The position numbers and the translations under genes were made by a program. Shown piece by piece: positions 1 to 8,458 of a stretch of 64,000 nucleotides of DNA. The notes under the pieces are model-generated. The model was given only the letters and a program-made list of their open reading frames with translations, was not told the origin of the DNA and made no database searches. The stretch is from the NCBI GenBank assembly GCA_964467985.1, contig CAYXTP010000007.1:180204-244203 (forward strand), written 5' to 3'. Source of the DNA: GCA-2720975 sp964467985. Its GTDB lineage: Bacteria; Planctomycetota; UBA1135; GCA-002686595. The first letter of the stretch is position 1, and each line of letters begins with the position of its first letter.

Positions 1-1288
1 CTCCCAAGCCTCCAGAAAAGGGGCCAGGTGAGGGATATCCGAGGCTATCAGTGTTGTCTTCTCCGACGGGGGAGCCACCCAAGGCAAACTCAAACGTGAA
101 GGACTCCTTGTCCCGTACGACCTCGACTTCAACGGTGTCTTCCGCTTTGTATTCAAGTAGTGAGTCCACCAGTGAGTCCCAGCCCAGGACCGTGGATCCG
201 TCAAAACGCACGAGCAGGTCGCCATCTTTGAAACCGGCCTCGGCGGCGGGCCCTTCTTCAGTGACTTGAGTCACGCGCGCGCCCACTTCACCCGCACTCT
301 CGCCGCGCAGTCCCATGTAAGGCGCATCGGCCCGGTCCTGAGTGATGCGCTCGGACTCAACCACTGCGTAAACCACGTTCGGGTCAGCCAGGTACCAATC
401 CAGACCGATGCGACCCAGCGTCACGGAGGGCAAACCCTTTGTGATCTTGGTGAATGTGGCTGCGCCATCTGTTGTGCGGTAGAGGCCGCTGCCCGGACCC
501 CATTTCTTGGCGGGGTCGTTGCTGCAATACAGGTCACGCTCGCGCTCGTACATGGCGACCAGCAACACCTCGGGGTTGCCGGGTTGCATGCGGATGTCAA
601 TCACGCCTGTCATGTCATCCACGAACAGCATCTTCTCCCAGTTCTCACCACCATCGGTTGTCTTGAAGAGGCCGCGTTCGTCGTTGGGTCCCCAAAGGTG
701 ACCCAGCGCACCCACGTAGACCACGTCCGGGTTCTCGGGGTGAATCAGAATCGTGCTGATCTGGAACGAGTCCTTGAGACCCATGTGGTGCCAAGAGTCA
801 CCGCCGTCGTACGACTTGTAGACGCCGTCGCCCCATGAGACGGAGTTGCGCGGGTTGTTCTCGCCCGTGCCAACCCAGACTTGGTCGGGGTGGGAGCGCG
901 AGACGGCCACCGCGCCGATCGAACTCGTGCTCTGGTTCGTGAATTGGTGTTCGTAGGTTACGCCGTTGTTTGTGGTCTTGAGCAGTCCACCTCCAGCCGT
1001 CCCGACCCAATAGGTGCTGTGGGTTTCTGGGTGCACGTCCATGCACGTGATGCGCCCGCCCATGTTCGCGGGGCCGATTGAACGCCAATTGAGCTGTTCC
1101 GACCAGGACAACGGCAGGCTGCCTTGCAGGCGCTTGCGAACCTCGGCCTTGGGGGGTGCGGGCTCCTCAACAGCCTCTGTTTGAGTCGTTTCGGTCGCTA
1201 CGGCTTCGTCCTGGGCGTTGGCCAGGAGAGGTGCGGCTAGAAACAGGGGCGTGGCGAGGAGGGACGACAGGCGGGGCAGGTGAGTCAT
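1..1288 (-). CDS. Secreted BNR/sortilin-type propeller protein with PDZ domain (3' end beyond window)
   Basis: The frame is open from an ATG at 1288 to the left edge, so at least 429 residues are seen and the C-terminus is missing. Residues 1-26 are a signal peptide (hydrophobic stretch ending LLANAQ). An Ala/Glu/Thr linker is followed by a beta-propeller with BNR/VPS10-type repeats of the form GxxxTTDGGxxW at about residues 102-112, 155-166, 206-217 and 268-279. A PDZ-like domain follows at about 322-402 (GARVTQVTEEGPAAEAGFKDGD, then LLVRFDG), the usual hydrophobic-groove motif for binding C-terminal peptides. The family is the 'WD40/YVTN/BNR-like repeat' (sortilin-like) secreted proteins; substrate unknown. 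The PDZ within the propeller series is unusual. It acts in periplasm or cell surface. The gene is downstream of and codirectional with the Mrp gene, 127 bases away. Confidence 0.85.
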   Translation of the reverse strand, partial: MTHLPRLSSLLATPLFLAAPLLANAQDEAVATETTQTEAVEEPAPPKAEVRKRLQGSLPLSWSEQLNWRSIGPANMGGRITCMDVHPETHSTYWVGTAGGGLLKTTNNGVTYEHQFTNQSTSSIGAVAVSRSHPDQVWVGTGENNPRNSVSWGDGVYKSYDGGDSWHHMGLKDSFQISTILIHPENPDVVYVGALGHLWGPNDERGLFKTTDGGENWEKMLFVDDMTGVIDIRMQPGNPEVLLVAMYERERDLYCSNDPAKKWGPGSGLYRTTDGAATFTKITKGLPSVTLGRIGLDWYLADPNVVYAVVESERITQDRADAPYMGLRGESAGEVGARVTQVTEEGPAAEAGFKDGDLLVRFDGSTVLGWDSLVDSLLEYKAEDTVEVEVVRDKESFTFEFALGGSPVGEDNTDSLGYPSPGPFSGGLG

Positions 1289-1415
1289 GGTTGAAGCTGG
1301 GGCCCGGTGGGGGGGACGGAACGAGAGCTAAGCCCAAGTGTACCCATACTTCAAAAACCCGCCCAAAAGCGAGTTGCAAGGATTGCGTCAACCTGGGACG
1401 AAATCCGCCGACTAG

Positions 1416-2579
1416 TTAGTCCAGAATGGGCAGGGAGGCGAACGAGCGGACCGCGATGCGCTGCGCCGCCTTGCCCGCTACCTCTCGGAAGCTTTCGCCC
1501 AACGGCGAGGTCGGATCCGCAACCACGATCGGATCGCCACCATCGCCCCCCACGCGCACCGCGGGGTCCAGGGGGACGCTGCCCAGCAACGGGAACCCGT
1601 GTTTGTCCGCCAGTGCCTGCGCTCCGCCCGACCCGAACATGTCCACGACTGTTCGGAAGCGGCCTTCGGAGTCCGCCGCGCAGATCTCCTCAGTCGAGCC
1701 CAATGTGAGACGCACCTGCGCGCCCTCTTGCAGGCCATCGACCATGCCTTCCACCAGGAGGCCGGACATGTTCTCCACGATGCCCAGGATCTCTGTATTG
1801 ACCTGCTTGAACATGGTGATTGCCTTGCCCACGTCAAAGGTGGCCACAGCCTGAGGGGTCGTCACGATGATGGCACCGGTTAGAGGCACCAGTTGGGCCA
1901 AGGACAACTGTGCGTCACCGGTCCCGGGCGGCATGTCCACCAATAGGTAGTCCAACTCGCCCCACTCCACGTCACTCAGGAACTGCTCGATCAGCTTGTG
2001 GACCATGGGCCCACGCCAGACTGCGGGCTTGTCATCGGCCAGCAGGTAGCCCACGGACATGGTCTTCACACCGAAGCGTTCCTTGGGAACCAAAGCCGGT
2101 CGGTCCGGGTTGCCGCCGTGATCGGGCTGCCCTTTGAGACCCATCATCATCGGAATATCAGGGCCGTAGATGTCGCAGTCGAGCAGGCCTACTCGTGCTC
2201 CCGTGGCGGCTAGGGCACAAGCCAGGTTGACGGATACGGTGCTCTTGCCCACGCCCCCCTTGCCACTTGAGACAGCGACGATGTGCTTGATGTGTTCGGC
2301 CAGCTTGTGAGTCGGACCCTCCTGGCTGCGCACCTCAGCGGTCATTTCCACTTCCACTTCTTCGATCCCCGGTACCGCCAACACGAATTGGCGCGCCTGC
2401 TCTCGCAGTTGGTCTTTTACCGGGCAAGCGGGGGTTGTGAGCCTGATGGCCACATCCGCCTTCGTCCCATCGACCTCACACCGGGTAACAAATCCGAGGG
2501 CGACGATGTCCTGATGTAGGTCCGGATCAATGACTTGACGCAGTGCGTCGAGTACCTGGTCTGATGTGGCTTGGCTCAC
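1416..2579 (-). CDS. mrp: Mrp/ApbC-family P-loop ATPase (Fe-S carrier type) lacking the CxxC motif
   Basis: A cytoplasmic MinD/Mrp-class ATPase of 387 residues. In the family, dimers carry a 4Fe-4S cluster for apo-protein targets. Residues 1-85 form the DUF59/MIP18 domain (DALRQVIDPDLHQDIVALGF). The deviant Walker A is GKGGVGKST at about 105-113, followed by LLDCDIYGPD and the VDMPPGTGD switch. The start is taken as GTG at 2579 (MSQATSDQ), because the frame extends only to a TTG at 2666 with non-homologous sequence. Oddity: after VENMS (about residue 271) the family has a short segment with CPxC, the cluster ligands. Here that segment is about 45 residues long, has one Cys (C300) and no CxxC, before the family resumes at MFGSGGA. 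The family assignment is secure; cluster carriage is doubtful. Confidence 0.93.
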   Translation of the reverse strand: MSQATSDQVLDALRQVIDPDLHQDIVALGFVTRCEVDGTKADVAIRLTTPACPVKDQLREQARQFVLAVPGIEEVEVEMTAEVRSQEGPTHKLAEHIKHIVAVSSGKGGVGKSTVSVNLACALAATGARVGLLDCDIYGPDIPMMMGLKGQPDHGGNPDRPALVPKERFGVKTMSVGYLLADDKPAVWRGPMVHKLIEQFLSDVEWGELDYLLVDMPPGTGDAQLSLAQLVPLTGAIIVTTPQAVATFDVGKAITMFKQVNTEILGIVENMSGLLVEGMVDGLQEGAQVRLTLGSTEEICAADSEGRFRTVVDMFGSGGAQALADKHGFPLLGSVPLDPAVRVGGDGGDPIVVADPTSPLGESFREVAGKAAQRIAVRSFASLPILD

Positions 2580-2681
2580 GGTGGAATCGGGGTAGGAGGG
2601 CTCTGGGGTCGAGCGGATCGTGCGTTTTCCGGGCAACAAGAATAAGTCCGCCCAGCGGATCCGCAAGGCCCACCGGGGGCT

Positions 2682-4199
2682 CTACTCGCCTTCCTCGTCC
2701 TCACCTACCAGCAGGCCCGCGTACCCCATTTCCTGCATCTTGCGGCGCATCGCCTCAGCCTTGGATCCGTCGAGCTGTTCCCCTCCCGACTCGTAGCGGT
2801 CGAGGTACTCCATTAGGCGCTCCGTCAGGCGCGCGGCCTGGTCGGGGCGCGAGCCAAAGAGATTGGTTCGTTCGAGTGGATCGACACGCAAGTCGAATAG
2901 TTGCGGTTGGGTGAGGTCCCGCTCCATTCCATAGGTGGTCGGCAAGACGAGCTTCAAGCCAGTCTCCTCGTCTCGCAGGCTGAGGCCGTGGATGACATAC
3001 GAATAGGTCTCGAGTCGCCAGGCTCCCTCGTCAACCCGGTCCTGCATGAGCGCAGTCAAGTCGAGTCCATGCAAGTCAGGTGGCCGCTCGAGGCCGCACA
3101 AACTGACCAGAGTCGGAAAGAGGTCAACGTTTTCCACTGGCTCGTCGAATTTGCGGCCCGCCGGAACCCCAGGGCCCGACAGGATAATCGGCGTGCGCAG
3201 GGCCTGTTCGGCCAAGTGATAGCCGTGACTCTGGAAGAAGAATGCGTTGGGCGGCATCTGCTTGAGACGATCGGCTGGGGCAGCGGTGACGTTCTCCCAA
3301 AGCTCCTCGCCGTGATCCGAGGCGATGACCACGAGCAAGTTCTCGCTGACTCCCAGTTCGTCGAGCCGTTCGAGCAGGTGGCCGAGCGCGATGTCTGTGA
3401 AGCGCACCTCGTGGTCGTAGGCGTTGCGCTGTCGCTGAATCTGATTGAGCGCCTGGGTCCAGTTGGGGTCCGCATCCGGAGCCACGGGCCCACGCGCAGA
3501 AAGCATCTGCTGCTGCCAGCCCTCAGGCAAGATGGGCGGGGCCGAGGCAAGTGGCTGGTCAGCTAGGAACTCTTGCCTCCCCCTGTACGGGGCATGGGGG
3601 TCGCTGGGCTGGGCGTAGAGAAACAGCGGCCTGCGCTGGCCTTGCTCGTCAAGCGTCAGAGCTTCGACCAGGGCCTGATCGACCCACTCAATGAGAGCAT
3701 CGAAGTGCGCGGGGGACTTGCGCTTGCCGTCGGCCCCTTCGCGGGGGATGTAGCGCTCAAAGCCGCGCTCGAAGCCAGCGCCCGGGTCGAGCAGCGAATT
3801 GGCCACGACGCCCACTGTGGAGTACCCCGCGGCTTGGAAAGCCTCCGCCAGGGTCGTGCGGTTCTCGTCGGGCCGCTCAAAATGAGCCGTGGGGTATTGG
3901 CTCGTCAGCATGGAGCACATGGACGGCACAGTCCACGGCGCCTGGGCAGAGGCGCGCGTGAAGACGCTGCCCTGTTCAGCCAGTCCATCCATGACCGGTG
4001 TCAGTCCACGCTCGTTTCCGTAGCTGCCCAAGCGGTCCGCACGCAGGGTGTCCACGACCAAGAAAAGAACATCCGGCCTTGCCGAGGGCTCGCCTGTCTT
4101 TGAGTCCGAGCAACCCGCCAAGAGGGCTAGGACCAGGGCGCAGAACCGGAGGGACCCGCGCGAGGCCCGCGGCTGGAAATTGGAGAGGGTTCGGCTCAT
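2682..4199 (-). CDS. Sulfatase-superfamily lipoprotein with Thr at the nucleophile position
   Basis: 505 residues with a lipoprotein signal peptide: hydrophobic ALVLALLAGC, lipobox Cys30. The alkaline-phosphatase/sulfatase fold is shown by VLFLVVDTLRADRLGSYG (metal-binding Asp50), the nucleophile segment APWTVPSMCSMLTS at 87-100, and VIASDHGEEL (second metal-site Asp-His). In type I sulfatases the nucleophile motif is C/S-x-P-S/A-R, with Cys or Ser oxidised to formylglycine. Here the aligned residue is Thr90 (T-V-P-S-M), so a phosphodiesterase, phosphatase or phospho-transferase activity fits better than classical sulfatase chemistry (inference). Likely periplasmic side, lipid-anchored. It lies 102 bases upstream of the Mrp start and may be cotranscribed. 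A TAGAAT -10-like hexamer sits 12 bases before the ATG. Confidence 0.88.
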   Translation of the reverse strand: MSRTLSNFQPRASRGSLRFCALVLALLAGCSDSKTGEPSARPDVLFLVVDTLRADRLGSYGNERGLTPVMDGLAEQGSVFTRASAQAPWTVPSMCSMLTSQYPTAHFERPDENRTTLAEAFQAAGYSTVGVVANSLLDPGAGFERGFERYIPREGADGKRKSPAHFDALIEWVDQALVEALTLDEQGQRRPLFLYAQPSDPHAPYRGRQEFLADQPLASAPPILPEGWQQQMLSARGPVAPDADPNWTQALNQIQRQRNAYDHEVRFTDIALGHLLERLDELGVSENLLVVIASDHGEELWENVTAAPADRLKQMPPNAFFFQSHGYHLAEQALRTPIILSGPGVPAGRKFDEPVENVDLFPTLVSLCGLERPPDLHGLDLTALMQDRVDEGAWRLETYSYVIHGLSLRDEETGLKLVLPTTYGMERDLTQPQLFDLRVDPLERTNLFGSRPDQAARLTERLMEYLDRYESGGEQLDGSKAEAMRRKMQEMGYAGLLVGEDEEGE

Positions 4200-4558
4200 G
4201 GGCGGCGGTGAATTCTAGCTGTGCGGGCACGCTGCTGGCCTCCTCGCCGGGGTGTTCCTAATCCTCGCAGCAACGAGCCGGAATCCAATCCGGGAATTTC
4301 GCAGGAATGAGGTGACCACCGCCCAAGGCGCCCGCAGGGGATCATGGGAATTCTCACGATCGGGCCGTCTCAAAAGGAAACGAGGAGCCACCCCGGTCAG
4401 CACTAGATCGCCCCGAGCCCCTGATTCAGGTCCGATCGTTCGACAATCCGTCGAAAGTGAGGGATGCTCTTAGGGAATCCTTGGAATCGTTGCAGCCCCA
4501 GAGTGCGTATGCTGGGAATTCGGAACTATCCCACCCCGCTTCCAAGAGTCACTCGTCC
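4200..4558. other. Divergent intergenic region
   Basis: 359 bases between the minus-strand sulfatase-like gene and the plus-strand membrane-protein operon. On the minus side a TAGAAT hexamer (4213-4218) lies 12 bases from the ATG. On the plus side there is an inverted repeat at 4439-4455 (TTCGAC, 5-base spacer, GTCGAA). The plus frame stays open upstream to 4457, but that stretch has no family resemblance. No RNA gene or other conserved element is recognised. Confidence 0.5.
4439..4455. repeat. Inverted repeat TTCGAC-N5-GTCGAA
   Basis: A perfect 6-base inverted repeat with a 5-base spacer, about 104 bases upstream of the likely ATG of the first membrane-protein gene. Its size fits a dimeric regulator site, but no regulator is identified and chance occurrence is possible. 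Confidence 0.4.
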
Positions 4559-4963
4559 ATGACCCCCCCCAAGAATCCCCCCCAGGAGAAGCGCGACCGG
4601 CAGCGCTTGATCCAGTCTTTTGCCCACTTGGATCGGCACGCGCTGGGGCTCAGTTGTGGCATCGTTGCCTCGGTGGTCCTGTTCTTCATGACTGTCGCTA
4701 TGACCGTCAAGGGGCCGGTCAAGTGCATGGCCTGCCTCGATCCAAATGCGGGCCTACACAGGGGCCCGCACCTCGAGCTGCTCTCCTACTTCTTGCCCGG
4801 TTACTCGGTCGGCTGGGGTGGAGCGTTCATCGGCCTGGGTTGGGGATTGGTCGTCGGATACTTGGTGGGGCATCTCTTTGCCGCCTTCCTGAACGTTTAC
4901 CACCGCGTCTACTTGCGCATGATCGAGCGTCGCCTGCGCCACGAGGGGCTGTCCAATGGTTGA
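4559..4963 (+). CDS. Small two-TM membrane protein with FLPGY module
   Basis: 134 residues from the ATG at 4559 (MTPPKNPPQEKRDRQ); an upstream in-frame start at 4457 would add 34 residues that look non-coding. A charged cytoplasmic N-terminus precedes TM1 (LSCGIVASVVLFFMTVAMTV), a loop with KCMACLDP and GPHLELLSYFLPGYSVGWGG, TM2, and a basic tail (RMIERRLRHEG). The HL-x-LL-xx-F-x-PGY segment recurs twice in the next gene, so the two are paralogues. The stop overlaps the next start by 8 bases, implying translational coupling. No known family recognised. The operon continues into sugar-modifying genes, which suggests a role in envelope polysaccharide assembly (inference). Confidence 0.75.
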   Translation: MTPPKNPPQEKRDRQRLIQSFAHLDRHALGLSCGIVASVVLFFMTVAMTVKGPVKCMACLDPNAGLHRGPHLELLSYFLPGYSVGWGGAFIGLGWGLVVGYLVGHLFAAFLNVYHRVYLRMIERRLRHEGLSNG

Positions 4964-5576
4964 GCACTCTCCCAGCGTGACGAACGTCTTGGCCCGCATG
5001 AACGCTTTGTGGCTAGGGGCCAGCTGCTCGATTTTCATGGCGCTTGCACTTGGAACGGCGACGCTTGTGCTCGTTCTGCAAGGCAGTGAGTCCTCGTACC
5101 ACCTGAATCTCCTGGTCCAGTTCTTCCCCGGCTATTCAGTAACTGCCGGTGGAGCGGTCGTGGGTGCACTGTGGGCAGCCGCGGTGACCTTTGTGAGCAC
5201 CACTCCGGTTGCGTGGCTGTACTACCGCAACCTGCTCTCCAAGCTGCCCGACGATGAGGTCGGGGCCGAGCCCTCTGACACAACAGGCACCTTGCAGGAC
5301 GCCGTATTGCGGCTGAAAAAGCGCGAGTTCGCCATGGCCATTGGCTTGTTGGCCGGAACGGCCATGTTTGTCGCCACGACGCTGCTCATCATCAACCACG
5401 ACCCGGGCAAGCCGCTCGGGCCGCACCTCAAGCTCCTGGGGCACTTCCTGCCCGGGTACAAAATCACCTGGACAGGCAGCGTCCTGGGATTTGTGTACCT
5501 CAGTGTTCTGGGAGGGGGCGCCGCGCTCTTCGTAGCGGCGTTCTATAACCGGCTCGTCGAAGCCAGTGAGAAGTAA
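4956..5576 (+). CDS. Four-TM membrane protein with duplicated FLPGY module
   Basis: 206 residues made of two tandem copies of the two-TM unit found in the preceding protein. Unit 1: TM (SIFMALALGTATLVLVLQG), YHLNLLVQFFPGYSVTAGG, TM. A cytoplasmic linker (KLPDDEVGAEPSDTTG) follows. Unit 2: TM (MAIGLLAGTAMFVATTLLI), GPHLKLLGHFLPGYKITWTG, TM. The ATG at 4956 overlaps the upstream stop and the stop lies 2 bases before the next start, so this is the middle of a coupled operon. Function unknown; the module resembles a membrane scaffold or small channel unit rather than an enzyme, as no catalytic motif is visible. Confidence 0.75.
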   Translation: MVEHSPSVTNVLARMNALWLGASCSIFMALALGTATLVLVLQGSESSYHLNLLVQFFPGYSVTAGGAVVGALWAAAVTFVSTTPVAWLYYRNLLSKLPDDEVGAEPSDTTGTLQDAVLRLKKREFAMAIGLLAGTAMFVATTLLIINHDPGKPLGPHLKLLGHFLPGYKITWTGSVLGFVYLSVLGGGAALFVAAFYNRLVEASEK

Positions 5577-5578
5577 GT

Positions 5579-7114
5579 GTGAGTGAAACAGAGCAACAAA
5601 TGACTCCCACCGGCGCTGACGGTCCCCAGCGGGACATGCAGGTAGCCATCCTCGGGGCGGGTCCCGCGGGGCTCGCTGCCGGTCACTACCTGGCCTCGCG
5701 CGAGGTGCCCCTGCACGTCCTCGAACTGCAGGACTACGCCGGCGGCCTGTGCCTGACCACCGAGGTGAACGGCTTCAAGTTCGACCTGGGCGGACACCGT
5801 TGGTTCACCAAGAACAAGGAACTGCACGAGTGGTTCTTGAAGTTGATGGAGGGTGAACTCGTCACCGTGCAGCGCACGAGCCGCATCTACTTCGACAGCA
5901 AGTACTACGAGTATCCGATCTCGATCAAGAACGTACTCACCAACGCGGGCCTGTTCACCAGCGTGTACGCCGTGCTCAGTTATTGCCGTGCGGCCGCTCG
6001 CGACCTGTTCAGCGACAAGGAGCCGGTCAACCTGCGCGAGGCTTTCGTCTCCCAGTTTGGGGAGAAGCTCTTCGACATGTTCTTCCGGCGCTATACCGAG
6101 AAGGTCTGGGGTTGCCCGTGCGAAGAAATCAGTGCCGATTGGGTCTCGCAGCGCAGTAAAGGCCTCTCGATCTTGACCACCATCAAGGACGCCATCATCA
6201 AGAGCCGCGATGTGGTCAGCTTGGTGGATGAATTCGTCTACCCGCGCGATGGCTACCAGCGCATTTGCGAGCGCATGGCCGAAGACATCGATGCCGGTTC
6301 AGGCACCGTGCACCTCTCCTCGCCCGTGAAGCGCATCGTCTACAACGGACCGCACGATTTCACCCTGACCTACGCCACGCCGGACGGGGATCGCGAGCAA
6401 CACGCGACCGACGTGATCTCAACCATCCCCGCCACCCATCTGGTCAAGATGATGGAGCCCAAGTGCCCTCAATCTGTGCTGGATGCCGCCAACTCACTGC
6501 GTTTCCGCGACTTGATCACGGCCACGGTCATGCTCAAGAAGGAACAGGTGACCCCGGACACGTGGCTGTATGTGCACGACGAAGACCTGCTCTTTGCGCG
6601 CCTGCACGAGCCGAAGAACTGGAGTGCGGCCATGGTGCCGGGTCCCGAGTACACCTCGGTCGTCTGCGAGTGTTTCTGCAGCCGCGGCGACGAACTCTGG
6701 GAGCTCGACGACGAGCAGATTCGCGAACGCGTCGTGGCCGACCTGGCGGACCGCCTCAAGTTCATCGATCGCAGCGAGGTGCTCGATGTGTGCATTATTC
6801 GCACTGCGTACGCCTACCCCGTCTACGACCTGGAATACCACGGCAAGGTCCAGGAGATCTACGGGTTTGTGAACCAGCACGAGGGCCTGCACCTCGTCGG
6901 TCGCGGCGGCACGTTCCGCTACAACAACGCCGACCACTCAGTGGAGATGGGCCAGTTGCTCGCCAAGCGCATCTTGGGAGAGGACATCGACCACATGAGC
7001 GTCAACACGGCCAAGGAATACCACGAGGAAATCCGCAACGTGCTGCGCAAGGTGCCGGAGGGAGACGCCTCCAACGAAGGCCCCGACGGTGGGGCGAGCG
7101 CCAACGCCGGGTGA
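5579..7114 (+). CDS. FAD-dependent oxidoreductase, UDP-galactopyranose mutase / protoporphyrinogen-oxidase-like
   Basis: 511 residues starting at GTG 5579, 2 bases after the previous stop (MSETEQQMTP; an alternative ATG is 7 codons in). A Rossmann FAD-binding motif VAILGAGPAGLAAG lies at 22-35, followed by the acidic residue of the ribose-binding strand (VLELQDYAGGL) and the LGGHRWFTKN motif typical of flavoproteins related to UDP-galactopyranose mutase. The C-terminal FAD segment is LVGRGGTFRYNNADHS. Annotated relatives sit in exopolysaccharide/O-antigen clusters and act on nucleotide sugars or polyprenyl-linked sugars, but the exact substrate cannot be told from sequence. Neighbours are two membrane proteins upstream and a GT4 glycosyltransferase downstream, supporting a glycan role. 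Confidence 0.85.
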   Translation: MSETEQQMTPTGADGPQRDMQVAILGAGPAGLAAGHYLASREVPLHVLELQDYAGGLCLTTEVNGFKFDLGGHRWFTKNKELHEWFLKLMEGELVTVQRTSRIYFDSKYYEYPISIKNVLTNAGLFTSVYAVLSYCRAAARDLFSDKEPVNLREAFVSQFGEKLFDMFFRRYTEKVWGCPCEEISADWVSQRSKGLSILTTIKDAIIKSRDVVSLVDEFVYPRDGYQRICERMAEDIDAGSGTVHLSSPVKRIVYNGPHDFTLTYATPDGDREQHATDVISTIPATHLVKMMEPKCPQSVLDAANSLRFRDLITATVMLKKEQVTPDTWLYVHDEDLLFARLHEPKNWSAAMVPGPEYTSVVCECFCSRGDELWELDDEQIRERVVADLADRLKFIDRSEVLDVCIIRTAYAYPVYDLEYHGKVQEIYGFVNQHEGLHLVGRGGTFRYNNADHSVEMGQLLAKRILGEDIDHMSVNTAKEYHEEIRNVLRKVPEGDASNEGPDGGASANAG

Positions 7115-7237
7115 TTGGGTAGGCTGGGCGAGTCCTCCATGACCACCCAACTTTCCCATGCGAGCTGATCGAGCGTCCTTCTTCTTAGGCAGAGAGTTGT
7201 GGCTGCGAGGCGACGAACGAGTTGCCGGGGGACGCGT

Positions 7238-8458
7238 ATGAAGTTCTGCATGGTGACGACCTTCTATCCGCCCTACAACTTCGGCGGTGACGGGTTGTTT
7301 GTGCAGCAACTGGCTCGTGACCTGGTCCAGCGTGGCCATGAGGTGCATGTCGTCCACTGCACGGATGCATGGCGAGTTGTCAGTGGGCGCAGCGAACCGA
7401 CAGCGATCGAAGAGACCCCGGATGGCGTAGTCGTCCACCGCCTGGCTAGTCGTTGGGGCAAACTCTCACCTCTGATCACCCAACAAACTGGGCGCCCCGG
7501 CCTCAAGGGACCCGCTCTCGAGCGGATCTTCGCCCAGGGCTTTGATGTGGTCAATTTCCACAACATCTCCTTGGTTGGTGGACCCGGCGTCCTGCTCATG
7601 GGGAACGCCAAACGCGTCTTCACCCTACACGAGCACTGGTGGGTGTGCCCCACGCACATCCTGTTCAAGTACACAGGCGAGATGTGCGAAAAACGATCAT
7701 GCTTGCGGTGCACTCTGGCCCACCGCACCCCGCCGCAATTGTGGAGAGCCTCGAAATCGTGGATGGCGAGCTGCCTCTCGCAGGTGGACTTGGTCATCAG
7801 TCCCAGCGAGTTCACGGCCAGTCGTCACCGTGAGTGGATGGAGCAGGCGGGAGTCCACGTGCCTCTGCAGGTCGTGCCCGAGTACTCCACGCCCTTGCAA
7901 GCGGAGGGAGACTTGCCGCCCGACCTGCCTGCGCGTTTCTTCCTGTACGTCGGACGCCTTTCGCGCGCCAAGGGCCTAGACCATCTGCTGCACGCTTTCA
8001 GTCAGCGCACAGACTATCCCCTGATTGTCGTAGGGGAGCCCGACGGCGGAGGCCCACCGCCGACAGCCACAAGCAACGTTCGTTTCATCGGGCGCGTGCC
8101 CAGAGAACAACTTGGCGCGTTCTACACCGCAGCCGAAGCCCTTGTGTTTCCGTCCCTCTGCGCGGAGACCTTCGGGCTCACTGCTGCGGAGGCGCTTTCA
8201 TGTGGTACAGGAGTCATCGCCCGCGCAAGTGGGGGCATTCAGGACGTCGTCACGCCTGATGTGGGCAGCCTTTACACCGATGAATCAGGCTTGCTTCGAG
8301 ATCTAGATCGGCTCTGGCAGGACCCTGGTATCGTGCAGGACCTAGGTCGGGCGGCGCGCCAACGCCACCAAGACAACTACACAGCGGCTCTGTACATGAG
8401 ACGCTACCTCACCGCGCTCGAAGGGATCGGTGCGACCGACCCCTCGTCTCCCCAATGA
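7238..8458 (+). CDS. Glycosyltransferase family 4 (group 1)
   Basis: 406 residues from ATG 7238 (MKFCMVTTFYPPYNFGGDG); the frame is open to 7199, but family homology begins at this Met. The GT-B fold is shown by an N-terminal Gly-rich acceptor loop (FGGDGLFVQQLA), FLYVGRLSRAKGLDHL and the C-terminal E-x7-E donor motif in FPSLCAETFGLTAAEALSCG. A Cys-rich insertion (WVCP, then C-x5-C-x2-C around CEKRSCLRC) is of the kind seen in some GT4 enzymes of polysaccharide clusters. It transfers a sugar from a nucleotide-sugar donor to an envelope glycan acceptor on the cytoplasmic face (family knowledge). It lies 123 bases after the flavoprotein and overlaps the redoxin gene by 4 bases (ATGA). Confidence 0.92.
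   Translation: MKFCMVTTFYPPYNFGGDGLFVQQLARDLVQRGHEVHVVHCTDAWRVVSGRSEPTAIEETPDGVVVHRLASRWGKLSPLITQQTGRPGLKGPALERIFAQGFDVVNFHNISLVGGPGVLLMGNAKRVFTLHEHWWVCPTHILFKYTGEMCEKRSCLRCTLAHRTPPQLWRASKSWMASCLSQVDLVISPSEFTASRHREWMEQAGVHVPLQVVPEYSTPLQAEGDLPPDLPARFFLYVGRLSRAKGLDHLLHAFSQRTDYPLIVVGEPDGGGPPPTATSNVRFIGRVPREQLGAFYTAAEALVFPSLCAETFGLTAAEALSCGTGVIARASGGIQDVVTPDVGSLYTDESGLLRDLDRLWQDPGIVQDLGRAARQRHQDNYTAALYMRRYLTALEGIGATDPSSPQ

Noticed and set aside
266..838. Plus-strand 190-codon open frame
   Set aside because: It is antisense to the signal-peptide/propeller/PDZ gene, which has clear domains; the plus frame has no family motif.
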